Shown here: positions 1 through 11,800 of the stretch, piece by piece | Numbering within the stretch: position 1 is the stretch's first letter | Layout of the letters: each line of letters begins with the position of its first letter | Assembly (NCBI GenBank): GCA_026686845.1 | Contig: JAIVEN010000022.1 | Coordinates: 26,882,001-26,946,000 of the forward strand | DNA from: Adenanthera pavonina | Taxonomy: Eukaryota; Streptophyta; Magnoliopsida; Fabales; Fabaceae | Length of the DNA stretch: 64,000 bases | Reading direction: 5' to 3' | Notes under the pieces: model-generated | Told to the model about the DNA's origin: nothing | Database searches by the model: none | What the model saw: the letters and a program-made list of their open reading frames with translations, nothing else | Program-made: the position numbers and the translations under genes

Positions 1-294
1 CATGGACTGCATCTTTCGGGCCTAGACATGAAATAAAAGGCCATTTGTTCCTTACAAAAAATTTCAAGGCCCAATGACGTATATGGCAAGCAAAACAGAT
101 TGATGGCCTGGGAACTGGGTAGTCCTTTGCCAATTAATTTCAGGGACTTGCGTATGAATGATTGTACTGGCATTTCATTGCCTCCATCATCTTTTATCCA
201 AAAAAAAAAAAGGTTTTCCAATTCCCTCCACCCACACCCTTTTTCTTAATTGAAAAAAAACAAAGAAAACCCTTTTCTCTTTGTCATGTTAAAG

Positions 295-344
295 TAGGAT
301 GCATTAATTTTTTTTCTTTGGACCAGAAATAGGATGCTTTAATT
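295..344 (-). repeat. Tail-only micro-insertion with 15-bp flanking repeats
   Basis: TAGGATGCATTAATT (295-309) recurs as TAGGATGCTTTAATT (330-344). The 20 bases between them are T-rich; on the minus strand they read as a short stub with TGGTCC followed by an A-rich tail. This is the form expected of an extremely 5'-truncated retroposon with its target-site duplication. The single mismatch suggests age. Confidence 0.55.
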
Positions 345-467
345 ATTAATTAGTTTTGATAAAATGAATTGATGAAAAAGGCACTGTAAAAAAAATACTA
401 AATTAAATTCCGTTTAAAAAGAGTTTATATTAAACAGAATGAGTAGAAAAATGATTACTTTGTCTTT

Positions 468-522
468 AGAAAATATAAACAAACTCTTTTGTTTTTTGAC
501 AGAAGAAAATATAAACAAACTC
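468..522 (-). repeat. Tail-only micro-insertion with perfect 19-bp flanking repeats
   Basis: The 19 bases at 468-486 (AGAAAATATAAACAAACTC) recur exactly at 504-522. The 17 bases between read on the minus strand as TCTGTC followed by an A-rich run broken by one C. A perfect 19-base repeat around a 17-base insert is hard to explain by chance. It fits target-primed insertion of a nearly bodiless A-tailed retroposon, or templated repair. Confidence 0.6.
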
Positions 523-2034
523 AATTAATGCGCTCGGTGATTTATCTTGATTTTTCAATAAAATAATAATATTTTAATTTAAAATTAATAAATACATCTT
601 TTTACTAGTGTTTTTTTGGGGCTGAATTTTGACCAGTGTTTAGGGCACTCGCAGTAAGCATCTTTTTGCATAGTAAATTACACAAATTTTTAAAAATTTG
701 TTGAAATTATTTTTTTTATTTTTTAAAGTATAATGATCTCTCTTATATTATACAATTTTTTCCTGGAAACAAAAATTATGAAATTCATTTTTTAAATTAT
801 ATTTAATTTTTATTTTATTTTTAATTTTAAAAAATTATGTAATTTAAAAAAAATTAAGAGAGATCTAAGTAGATTTTAAAATAGAGAGAATTATGTGTAA
901 TAAATTTTAATGAAAATTCAAAAATTACATAAATTTTAAAAATAAAAAGTATGCAATTTTTTTACCCAAAATATTATGCAATTTCAATTAAATAAAAATC
1001 ATTTAATTTATTATTTTTTTATATGATGACACTATAACTACTAATTAGGCAGCGACCACAAAAAGAATAGTGGAGTTATTATGGAAAAACAACGGATGGT
1101 TAAAGGAAGTGATATTTCACCTTACACAATCAATCTATCATGTTTGACCAATAAGGTAAAAGTAAAAACAACGTTGCCGTGGGATGCTGCTGGCCCTTGA
1201 TTTTTTTTATAATTAATTAATCCATTAATTTGTTATCAGTTATTCTTATGTAGTTTTCTTAGCAAGACAGACACAGTCTATAACGGAAAGGACAAAGAAA
1301 GATTCAATTAAAAATTAAAACTATACGTCTCCTCCACGATCAGTTTCAGTTGCGCAGTCACTCAGCCGCGCGTCACTTTTTTTTTTTTTAAAAGACTAAA
1401 TAAGATGCTCATAATGAAACGCATTAAATCCTCATCAGCATAAATAACACGTTAAGTTGATGCCTCATCTTGTCCTGTAACCTCTAAAATAGTGAGTTTC
1501 CGGTAAGGACAGCAATATAATAAAGTCACGACAATAATAATAATATAAAATGAAAAAACATTATTTTTTTTTTAAATTTGTTTATATACTTTAGATTGGC
1601 CGGATAAATGGAGAATTTCAAAATGGGACGTCACTATGTAAATATCCCAAAACCAGGTACCCAAGTCATAATTTGCCACAGTATGATTTTCAGGCCGGTG
1701 ATTAAGTGCCGAATTTGGAAGCCTGGCCCTTTTTCTCCCTAATATCAATTGGATTTTAGGAGTTACAAAAGGTTTGAAACGAACTAGATCAAATCATATG
1801 GCTGTGAATTTCTTTTTCAGGAATAATTCTTTTCATACATAAAACTTGAATAAACACTAAATAACTTGAATCAAGTGTGGTTGGCATGACTTTTATTACT
1901 TACATACTCCGTTTATTATAAGGGTTTTTTTAACTAAATTATAAAGATCAATCAAATCATTTAAAATTAGTTAAAATTAATAAATTTGTAAAAATTTTCA
2001 ATAACTTTCTCTTGAAATGGGCTTTTGAATAATA

Positions 2035-2227
2035 CATTGAGTCTTTATTTTTTTTTTTGGTAAAAATCACAGGTATTCTTCTATTAAAAATAATTTTATT
2101 TGAGTCACTATCTGTTATTAAATGTGAACATCTCTCCTAGTGGGAATTTAAATCTTGATTCTCCACGTTATAAGAGAGTAGTCCCTCTCGCTAGACTCAA
2201 TCCCAGTTGGTGCATTGAGTCTTTATT
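2035..2227 (-). mobile_element. SINE-like retroposon with 15-bp target-site duplication
   Basis: CATTGAGTCTTTATT at 2035-2049 is repeated exactly at 2213-2227. The 163 bases between (2050-2212) begin on the plus strand with about ten T, so on the minus strand they end in a poly(A) tail preceded by TTTTTACC. The other end, the head on the minus strand, starts ACCAACTGGGATTGAGTC and contains a degenerate tRNA box B-like GATTTAAATTCC. Size, tail and exact duplication identify a short retroposon. A tRNA origin is only an inference from the weak box B. Confidence 0.75.
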
Positions 2228-2415
2228 ATTTCTCTCCGTTTAAATAATTCAAAGTACAAATGCTTAGCCCATATATATATATATATATAGAGGCCCATCA
2301 AAGACAATAAATTAACAAATCCAAAATTCAATAGCAAATCAAGAACAAATCCTATCTAACCTTAATATCTACTTTATGCACTTTCTCAATTTACCTTTAA
2401 TAAACTCTCAATATA

Positions 2416-2850
2416 TTCATAAGAAATAATATCTAATATTGAGACCATTAAATCAATGACACTTAGGAAAAATAAATTAATGTGCCCGTGCAGACTCTTA
2501 TTATAAAAATATGCAAAGCTTATACAATAAAGCGTGCTGGGAGTATCAGCAATCCCCGATGCATGACACGAATGAGACTATTAAAATTAATAAATTTGTA
2601 AAAAATTTCAGTAACTTCATCAATTGAATTTCTAACATACGTATAAGAAAGAACATCTAATATATTAAATGAGATTATTAAATCAATTATATTTATTCCG
2701 GCCAAAAAAATCAATGATACTTAAAAAAAGAATTAATGTGTCTTATAAAATATCAAGGGTATAGGGTCTTAAAATAAAAATCATGCAAACCTATTCTTGT
2801 GACAGGTAATGAAGGGAGTAACGGCAATCCCAGACGCATGACCCGAAAGA
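2416..2850. repeat. Diverged direct duplication of about 200 bp
   Basis: Copy one at about 2416-2578 and copy two at about 2640-2850 align in the same orientation through several blocks: ATAAGAAA, ATCTAATAT, a TTAAATCAAT block, AATTAATGTG, ATGCAAA, then GGGAGTA, GCAATCCC and GCATGAC. Copy two is longer, partly because of an A-tailed micro-insertion absent from copy one. Spaced mismatches show the duplication is old. A separate related pair (TTAAAATTAATAAATTTG near 1972 and 2581) suggests the duplicated unit may extend further left. Confidence 0.6.
2681..2723 (+). repeat. Tail-only micro-insertion with an empty-site paralogue
   Basis: AATCAATTATATTTA (2681-2695) and AATCAATGATACTTA (2709-2723) flank a 13-base insert, TTCCGGCCAAAAA. 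The other copy of the local duplication reads AAATCAATGACACTTAGG near 2451 with a single copy of this site and no insert. That is effectively the pre-insertion allele. Confidence 0.6.
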
Positions 2851-3556
2851 GTTAAAAGAAGGGTAAGTCATTTATAAAGCGGTATAAATGAGTGGGAGGG
2901 CCCACGACCTACTCACACTTCCACTTATCCTATATAGAGTGCAAACACAGCAATATGCAGATTCAAGTCTAACGCGCCTTTAACTCCTCATTTATAACTA
3001 TCCCACCCTTCAAAACGACCCTCCCTTTACAGTCATGCTTCTCAAAACGACGCTCCCTTCCTTCCTTCGTTATATAATATAGTAGTGTTGTTATGAATAT
3101 GATACGGACAATACATACTTCACTCCCTTCACGTTCACCGTTTTCTGAGGTTCTGCTCCAATTTTCAAATTCAACGAAGCCAACCATTTCTATATTAACA
3201 AAAATTATTACAAGTTTATACTTATAGCTATAATTTCTCGGTTAGCGGTAACAGTCAGTCACATCCATCAGGCTTCCCTTGATTCCTGGCGTGCGTCAGT
3301 GAACGTGGAAGAGCGTCAGATTCATTTATAGCTCAGGCTCTCTCTCTCCGGTAAGCTGATTTTTTCTTTTCTTTTTTTTTTTTAATCTAGTTTTTTTATG
3401 CATCGCATTCTTCCATAAGAGACAGTTACCACTGAACTGTATTCTACGTGCCTCTCGAACGTCTTCCCTGTTGAAACGTAACGGAACAGTTAAATTGAAG
3501 CAGATTCGTCGTTATACTACTCCGAAGGTGTGCTGCGATCAAACTGAGTTCCGATA

Positions 3557-5711
3557 ATGGGGAATTGTCAGGCGGCGGAGGCAGCGACGGTCGTGATTCA
3601 GCATCCGGGGAATAAGATCGAGAGGATTTATTGGTCGGTGAGCGCTCACCAGGTGATGAACTCCAATCCCGGTCATTACGTTGCTCTGGTGGTTACTTCG
3701 CCCACTCTTAAGTCCGAGAATGGCACGCCATTGAAGCAGCTCAAACTTCTCCGTCCCGACGATACTTTGCATATGGGCCAGGTTTATCGATTGATCAGTT
3801 TTGAAGGTACATAGTTGCTGCTGCTATGTTACTATCGCGTAGCTTTCTTTGTCGTTGTTTTTCTCTTGACCACAAAAGTTTTTGGGATCCGCAGATGTAT
3901 TGAAGGAGCTGTCTGCTAAGAAGTGCGTTAAACTCGGGAAATTGCTGAAGGACAAAGGCGGTCTTGGCGTTCATATGAAGCACCGAGACTCCAGAGCTCC
4001 GAATCCGAGTCCGAGTTCGGAACCCGATTTCGCTCCCTTGAAGGTACATATTATATGGTGCTCTGTTTCAAATTGAATAATGCTAACCTAAATTTTATAA
4101 ATATTGGAACATATTTTTCACTCAAATGATGTGGTATTAATAGTTGAGGTTAAGTATTTGATGAGGTTTTTTATTTCCTATTTTCTCGTTAGGTCTTAAA
4201 GCATAATCTACCTTGATCGAGTTCTTTTTCGGGGCGGTAGAATTGTTTAGTTAGTGATTTGATACTGACACAGGGTGTGGAAGGGGGGAGGGATCACGTT
4301 GCGCAATGAAGGACATCTTTACTTCGTTTTTCCTTGGTTCTTTTTGTAGTGGGTAAATTTATAGAAAATATTATCTTCTTTGCAATCGGAAGAACCTGAG
4401 ATTTGTTTAATTAAGTACGAATCTCGATGCTGATCTTTTATTTTGCTGAGCCATATGTTTAATCAAATTTGAAAGAATATATAATCACATAATGAATGTG
4501 GAAGAGATTTGAGTGCCTAACTGTTTAACATTGATTCGGGTTCATCAAGAGCATGCTTATATATTCTTTTGCCTTTAAGGACCAGTATCATTGCGAGTGC
4601 ATGCAATGATTGTTTTGACTCAAAACTTGTGCAAATCTGTTTGATATCTAGCGTGGCTATCCACAATTTAATGTCTTATTCGGATTTCATGTCAACAAGA
4701 ATTAAACTTGACCATAAAATTTATTTGTTGTTGCGTGCTATTCTAACTTTATTGTAATTTAATATATAGTATTAATTTATAAAAAATCGTATTATTCATC
4801 AGTATACTGCTTTTATATATTATACATCATGTAATATATGCATAAACATGTTTAGTTATAATAATAGTATATTCAATGGAAAATTTGAACGATGTTCAAG
4901 TTTAATAAAAAAAAAAGTAAATTTTTGTTGTAAGCTTATCTTGGACCTTGACATATACATGATTGGACACTAATTACTTTGTCATAATAATTTGACTTAT
5001 AGGGTAATATTAATAAGCTAGAAACGTACGTCAAACAGCGCATGCTCTATTACCCATATGATGATGCTATAATAGTTTTTGTTTGGTTACTTTTTGATCA
5101 CTTTCTAAGTTTCTTCACATTTCCACTACATGAGCACCACCTAATTTTTAAAGGGACGTCAGGATCTCCTTTGAGCTAATCATAGGATGCCGAGGATGCT
5201 TTTTGTCCAAGTTATCAATTCAAGTTGGAATTCTCTTGGAAGTAATTTGATTTACAGTTAGTTTCAAGTTCTTAGTCATCTAATTATATCATTACCTGGA
5301 ACAGCAATATATGTAAACTTTTGACCATAAAAAGAAAAAAAAAAGATGATCATGTCAATCATATAAAAGTTTTAACTTTGAAAGAAAACAAAGAAGATAA
5401 AAGATAAAGGATAACGATGTCAAGTAAAGTTGTGCTCCTGCTCTGCACACTATTCATATGGATGGTGTATCAAAATGAAATGTCATTTTCTTTTTGCATT
5501 CACCCTCAAAATGGTGTATCAATATGGAGTGCGTCTATCCAATCGGCTAATTAAGTGGCCTTTATTTTATGTGTGTCAGGTGGAACAGCAGATTCACCGA
5601 ATGGGAAGCAATGGCAGTAGCGGCAGTCACAAAGTTGTGGGAAGACATTTCGGTGGTGGTGGGGGGCAATGGAGGCCAGCCTTACAGAGCATTGCAGAAG
5701 TTGGAACTTGA
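3557..5711 (+). CDS. PADRE/DUF4228 domain protein
   Basis: Three exons join as 3557-3806, 3895-4043 and 5580-5711, all with GT-AG introns, giving 176 residues. The protein begins MGNCQAAEA; Gly2 and Cys4 fit N-myristoylation plus palmitoylation, so membrane attachment is likely. The middle has the DUF4228 (PADRE) pattern: a start with VIQHPGNKIERIYW, then SAHQVMNSNPGHYVALV, then LLRPDDTLHMGQVYRLI. A basic, Ser/Pro-rich linker and a C-terminal GRHFGGGGGQWRPAL block follow, the latter frequent in this family. Members are plant-specific, often stress-responsive, and of unknown biochemical role. Intron 2 is long (about 1.5 kb). Position fits Arabidopsis At5g67620 (from memory). Family assignment is firm; function is not. 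Confidence 0.88.
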
Positions 5712-8700
5712 ACGCACTATTCAGCCCATGACCCCTCACTCTCAATGAACAAAACAAGCCGCAAAACAATCTTCTTTTCACTCTTTCCAATACCTCCATA
5801 TATATAATATTTGTCCTTAATTCTTAGGAATTTCGTGGTACTAGGGTTTGTGATTAGCTCTCTTTGGAAATGACGCTTTTATTACATCTTAATTTTACAA
5901 TTAGCCCCTTTCTCTCTTAGTGTAAGAGCAATTACCCGTCGTGTATGGAATATTACCCCTGTTCTGTGTTGTTAAATCTAAACCATTTACCTTCATATTG
6001 GATTGGAACTGTGGCTTTGCTTGGTATTGTGATAGTGAACTGGTTATTGGAACGTGATAACGTACGTGTATATCCTGCGGCCAAATTCATTTTCCTTTTT
6101 TGAAATTTTTTAACTCATTGCCCACAGAACCAGGAGGCCACAGATGTTTTGGTGGTCCTGCCCTTTTTGATAATTTGGTTGGTTTTCCTGTATAAACAGA
6201 GACGCCAATAAAATGTCTGGCTTTAAAAGTTTCGCCAACCATGAGCTGGAGCTGAATGCTAGTCTTGTGATCAGACGCGGCTCCGTTTATGGCTCTCTGG
6301 TGCAGACGTGTTCTAAATACAGTTGTCTAAATTTCCGGTACACCGCAAATGAAAGAGACTATAAGCAAGGGCTTATAAATAAAGAATAAAGAAAAATGTA
6401 ATAAAAAATAAATTAAAATAATTTTATTCTGATTAATATCAACCAAAAGGAATATAATATAAAATACTATAAGATCTATAATAAATAATAATATTCATAA
6501 ACTATAAAGGGTACAACTTATTCTTCAGATTTTTGTGTATGCATGGGAGGCCTACTTGTGTTAAAAAATAAAAATCAATATTTTAAAATAATAATCTTCT
6601 AAATATATATATGTATATTGAAAACTCTATGAAACCGCACTATTTATATTTTATAGTCCATGAACAATGTGAGTCTTACAAAGAGTTTGTTTTGAATTCT
6701 ATACAAAGTAGACAAGATCTAGTTATAAAGAGATATATATATATATATATAGTATGTATTATATAAAAAATCATTTTTATATCCTCCATGTCAAATATAT
6801 TTTAAAAATAAATGTGATCAACTAGGAAGAAGTGAAAAACATTACATCAACCTATAAATAGATTTATACGTCATCAGGCTTTTTTAACTAGAAAACTGAG
6901 ATCATTTGAACTAAGACGCTGTAGAATAAATATCTTTCTCTTGTTGGCATTGGGGATAAACTAAATCAAATTTTGTGTTTTTGTTTTTCGGGTTCTCGCT
7001 TAAATGATGGGTAAAGTAGTTCGTAAGGGACTCTTGTATTCTTATCTTTCATTCTTATAATGTGCTTTTGGTTTTAGATCTGTGCACTTAGATCACTTAA
7101 GCAATTTTCTCTTTTTGGATTTATCTGAATTTAAAATCTCTTGAAGTGATAAAATGTAGGCATTAACACTTAACCATGAGATATTTTATTCAAGAAATTA
7201 AAAATGTACTAATTGCTAGCTAATTGTTAATGAGAGTGCTGTATGTAAAGAAAGAAAAGTTGCAAATGAGTATTTCTAGCCATGACATGCCTCCATAATA
7301 CTTGGAGAAGGAGAAACGATGACCATTTTCATAAATGTTATATATATATATATATGCAATGGGGTTTCGTTCTAGTTTTCAAATCCAAAGCTAAAATCAC
7401 AAAACACTTTGGTGCCTTGTGAAGGACAGCCACATCAAATGCTGTCGATGGAGGAGAGAATTATGCATGCTGTCCCCACACAGACACGCAGAAGAAGCAG
7501 AGGAGACAATTTAGAGTTCAAAACAACGATCCACTACTAAAGTCTCAGGATCCGACATACATGTGTCTTCTCTGCTAGTGCTCCCTCCACTATACATAAC
7601 ACCATCCATTTATAACTCTGGATTTGAATATATGTACTTTGCTTTAGCTCGGTTTTGTTGGAATCATGGGTCAATAATGCATTCCCTTTTCCCCCTTCTT
7701 TTCCTACATTCTTGCCTTTCCATCGAAAGCTTCAAGATCTTTGTTCTCTAAAATGTCTACCACTCTTCTATGTAACACATGCTGGATGCTCCTTGTTGCC
7801 TGTTTATAAGTCACACACATGACCTCCAATAGTCCAGCTGTTAAAAAGAAAATCTCCCGGATTTCTTATTTTTGTCCTCTATAAAATAACGTATTAATTT
7901 GCTTTTATTTTTTGTCATCTCTCTAGCTGTGGCATTTCTATTAATGACTAACATGAACTTTAAAATATATACATATTCTACTTTAATCATAACGTTCAAT
8001 ATTAGCGTGTTATGTTTATTAACTACCATGTTAAGTCCTAAGTACAAAAAAATACGGTTTTTATTCATTTCAAATATGTCATTCTAAATTGAATAATTCA
8101 GATTTTATGTTATTTCTATAATTTGATTTTTTATTTTAAATATAACGTGACATTAAATAATGACAATTTCTCAACTATCAATTAAAAAATAATTTAAGCT
8201 ATTCAAATAGAAAGTAAAATTCAGACAGTTTATATTAAGTTCTATAGTCTAAATCTTTATCTCACAGATTAACAAAATATCAAAACGCTTCAAGTGGCTA
8301 GCATATGTAACATTATATTTCAGCTTCAAAAAGACTTTTTAAAAAAAAATTGTTACATAAAATAGACATTTCCCTTGTTAATTTGATTTTGTATTTAAAT
8401 TTGGAGAAAATTATAATATTTTTTAAAACTGGAAAAAACAAAAGAAACGCAACATTTTTTTGGAAGAAAAATGTAATATAAGAGCGTTTGTCAGTGACAT
8501 CCTACTCCTATCGTTATTCTTTTTTTTTCTTTCTTTTTTCTTTAAAGGTGTCACTACATACTCGCAGGGGTTTTCTAAAATTCCTGGGCGTTAGCTATGT
8601 GGGCTCAGCCCAATCCTAACAATCAACGTTTCGATCTCCTTTCATTTGTCTGATGTCATTTTTTTGGGGCCAATTATGGTACTATTTTAATAAAAATCGA

Positions 8701-8862
8701 TTATCAAAAGGCTTCATCTGTTCTCAACTTAAGGGGGTAAAAACTAAAAACAGAAAAAACCGACCAGGCCCAAACGCATGGGACTTTACGAAATAGCAGA
8801 ATTACCCTTAACTTTTGACGTATTTTCAACGCGCGCCTTCCTCTGCTGGTACAATCCCTGGC
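5712..8862. other. Intergenic region between the DUF4228 and NEMP genes
   Basis: The first few hundred bases should be 3' untranslated sequence. The rest is AT-rich with (TA)n runs near 6728-6751 and 7337-7355. Short frames at 7563-8087 on both strands lack family features, codon bias or splice context and look like chance frames. I see no RNA gene or clear transposon. Confidence 0.5.
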
Positions 8863-11800
8863 ATGATGGTCTCCCTACAATCTCCAATCTCTACTTGGAT
8901 TTTCTGGCAATTCTACCTTATCCTATGGGCTTCTGCTGTAATCGTTGTATCAGGCCATAAACATTCTCTATGTATGCATTCTTTTCCCTCTTTTATTCTG
9001 TCAACTTTCAATTGGATTCGCAGATAGGTTTTCACTGTCGCTGTTGGAATCCACAAATGGCGAATACCAGAATAACATAGCTCCTACTATAAATTTTGTT
9101 TGCAGAGAATGCTCTCGGAATAAAATGGAAGTTCAAATGTTTAATGCATTTGTTCTCCATTTATTCTGCTCTTCTTAACACAAAGAGGATTATCCCTATA
9201 ACAAAAAACTGTTATTTCGACTCACACAGCAACGAGAACAGATAGTACAGCTTTTTCCCCCCAATAATAGTATGGCCTAATTAAGTTCACCTTACTACAA
9301 TACTTAAGGAACTGCAAGCGATTCCATGGTCAAAAATTACTACTACTACTCCTGCTACTACTATTATTATTATTCCTACTACTACTAGTACTACTGTTGT
9401 TGTTATTACAAAAGAGCAACAAGGACTTCTGATCGCAGAGATATGTTTGAGTACCCATGAATCTCTATGGCTATAACTTATATTGTAAGTTTAGGCCTCA
9501 TATTCTTATGGGTTAACCAAATGTTTTAAGAAATGAAATGCAAATTTGTTGACCTTTCTTTTAATATTCTATAACATATTGCTTCTTGGAGTAGGGATTG
9601 GATTTTCTGGTTTGGCTTATAATTCTGTTTGGCTACAGTTGTATCCTTCTTTCATACTTGTATTGTAGGGAATGGATGCGGATCTCTTTTATGCTGACGC
9701 AAATTTAAAGTCATCAGAATTTTGAAGTTTTTCTTATACATGTGCTTTATTTTTTTCTTTCCTTCATTTTCTAGTTTTTAATCAAAATAATACACTGCAA
9801 CTATCCCGGGGCTTGCCTGTGGGGAACTCTCCTGGTTCTAAGCCTGGTGCTACAGTGGTATGCGAAAGAGTTTATATACATGGACTATCAAGGCTCCAAA
9901 ACCTGGGGAAATTTGCCCACTCCTTGAAGGTGAAAGTGCTGCCCACAAATTCAGAAGTTCGCCATCCAAACATAGAGATATGTTTTCATAGGTGTGCATC
10001 AACACTAGTACATGCCCTCTATATATTTGTATATGTGGTTGTAATCTGCATGCAATGCATGGTCAAGACCTGCATTTTAGTTTTCCTGTACATTGTGGTG
10101 CTTGTTTGTATAAACTGGATTGATGAGTAGAAATTATCAACATTCAATCATTCTAGACAGAAACAGGGTCTCATGTTAAATCTGAATTTGATTAGTCAAC
10201 AAGAGAGCTATCTATTCTCATTTAATGTTGTCTGACAGGCTATACTTTAGATTGCAGTTGATTTCCACATAATCGTGTATCTTGTGCAGGAATGTGTCTC
10301 TTGGAGTAGGGATGTGCGCACAAGGCCAGTGGGAGAAAGTTAACAAGGGTTCTTGGGTTCGATCAATGTCTCCTTTTGACCACAAGCTCTTAGATATACG
10401 GACTGGTGGTTCAACACTGGAAAACTATGAGGTGTCCATTGAAGAAGGTAAATTCTTATAGGTTTATGTATTTTATGAGTTACAGGTATTTTTTTTTTAT
10501 TTTTTTAGTAATGTGGAAAATGATCTTTTGTAAGAGTGTTGACCTCCAGTAGTACTAATTTTTTTTTTTTAAACTTCTTTGCAGAATTCAATCTGTTTCG
10601 TATAGTTCTCTTAATAATTGGGATTGTTTTGATGAACTTGGCATCCTTTCTGAGCAAATCGTTAACATTTTATTATGGTAGTGCAATGGCAGTGGGGATA
10701 ATTCTTGTGATATTGGTGATCCTTTTTCAGGTAATTTATTTCTGTTCCTTCAATTTTTTTAAAATTTGGATGTTGCTCATGTTATAATATTCAGTCTATA
10801 TACATTGTCTGAGATGAATATTCTGTTGAACAGTCAACCAGTTATTAGCTTGCACAATCATGTATATACTTGACTGTAGCATGTCTTAATACTGGATGCT
10901 GAAGAAAAACCAGCAACTCTTCCCCTCAGACACACTACTAATATGTCTCATTTACTGCCTTTGTTATGGATTATCTGATATGGGATCTTTGTTTTGGTTC
11001 GTGTTAGATGGTCTCAGTGTGGCAACATTGAGATGCTGTCAGTTGTTGAAAGTATCCTGCCTCGTTTGATTTCATTTTCTTATATTATATGAAATAACTA
11101 ATAAGTTTTATACCTCACAACAGCATCTTCTGGTTGCTTTATGTAGTAGGTGAAATACTAGTTTCTCTCCTTAATACTGTAGTGTTTCACTTTCCTGACT
11201 TAGCCACCTTCAATTCTAGTATAAGACAATGAAAACTTTCTTTTTGACCTTAACATGAACCTTTCTTTTTGTTGACAGGGGATGAAATTGCTTCCAACCG
11301 GTCGAAAGAGTTCTCTTGCTATATTTTTGTATTCATCTGCCGTAAGTATAGCGTCAACCTGCTTTTCTTCCATCTCATATGCTAATTACGCGTAATGTGG
11401 AGCATGTAAATTAGCCATTATTTCAATCAGGTTGGTTTTGGGACTTTTCTCCTTCGTTACGTGCCTGGTCTGATTCATTCAGTACTTACAGAGCTGGGAA
11501 TCAATGAAGACATGTATAATCCTGTATGTAAGTTATCTCCATGCTGTTTGATATTGTTTGGACATATTTGATTCATAGCCAAAATTTATTTCACTATTTT
11601 CTTCTGATTCTTCTTATTGTGAATTATGGTTGTATTGGTTAGGCTTGCTTCTTTCATCTGTAGATTGCATGACTGGCTTTTTGAATAGTGACTTACAAAA
11701 GTTTTTTGGATCTCTTACTAGAGAAAATGTGGGGCAATTAACATGAAGAAAGTGCTGGCAGATGACAGTGCTTCTCCTCCTCCTCCTCCTCTTCTTCTCG

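Larger units (their letters stand above)
1..3556. other. Intergenic region upstream of the DUF4228 gene
   Basis: I see no convincing coding region here. The stretch is strongly AT-rich with many A and T runs. It holds two tail-only micro-insertions near its left end, a SINE at about 2.0-2.2 kb, a diverged direct duplication at 2.4-2.85 kb, and a (TA)n run at 2271-2289. The last 200 bases or so are richer in GC and in CT runs (for example a TCTCTCTCTC stretch near 3343) and probably contain the promoter and 5' leader of the gene that starts at 3557. Confidence 0.6.

Noticed and set aside
660..1050. AT-rich region with a possible pair of inverted ends (TTTTTGCATA and TATGCAATTTTTTT)
   Set aside because: The inverted match is short and made of simple sequence, and no target duplication could be placed.
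2969..3187. Minus-strand frame of 72 codons upstream of DUF4228
   Set aside because: No domain, no splice context, and probably overlaps the promoter of the plus-strand gene.
8778..8960. Plus-strand frame starting at the ATG at 8778
   Set aside because: It overlaps the first NEMP exon in a different frame; the frame starting at 8863 gives a signal peptide and joins to exon 2 in phase.
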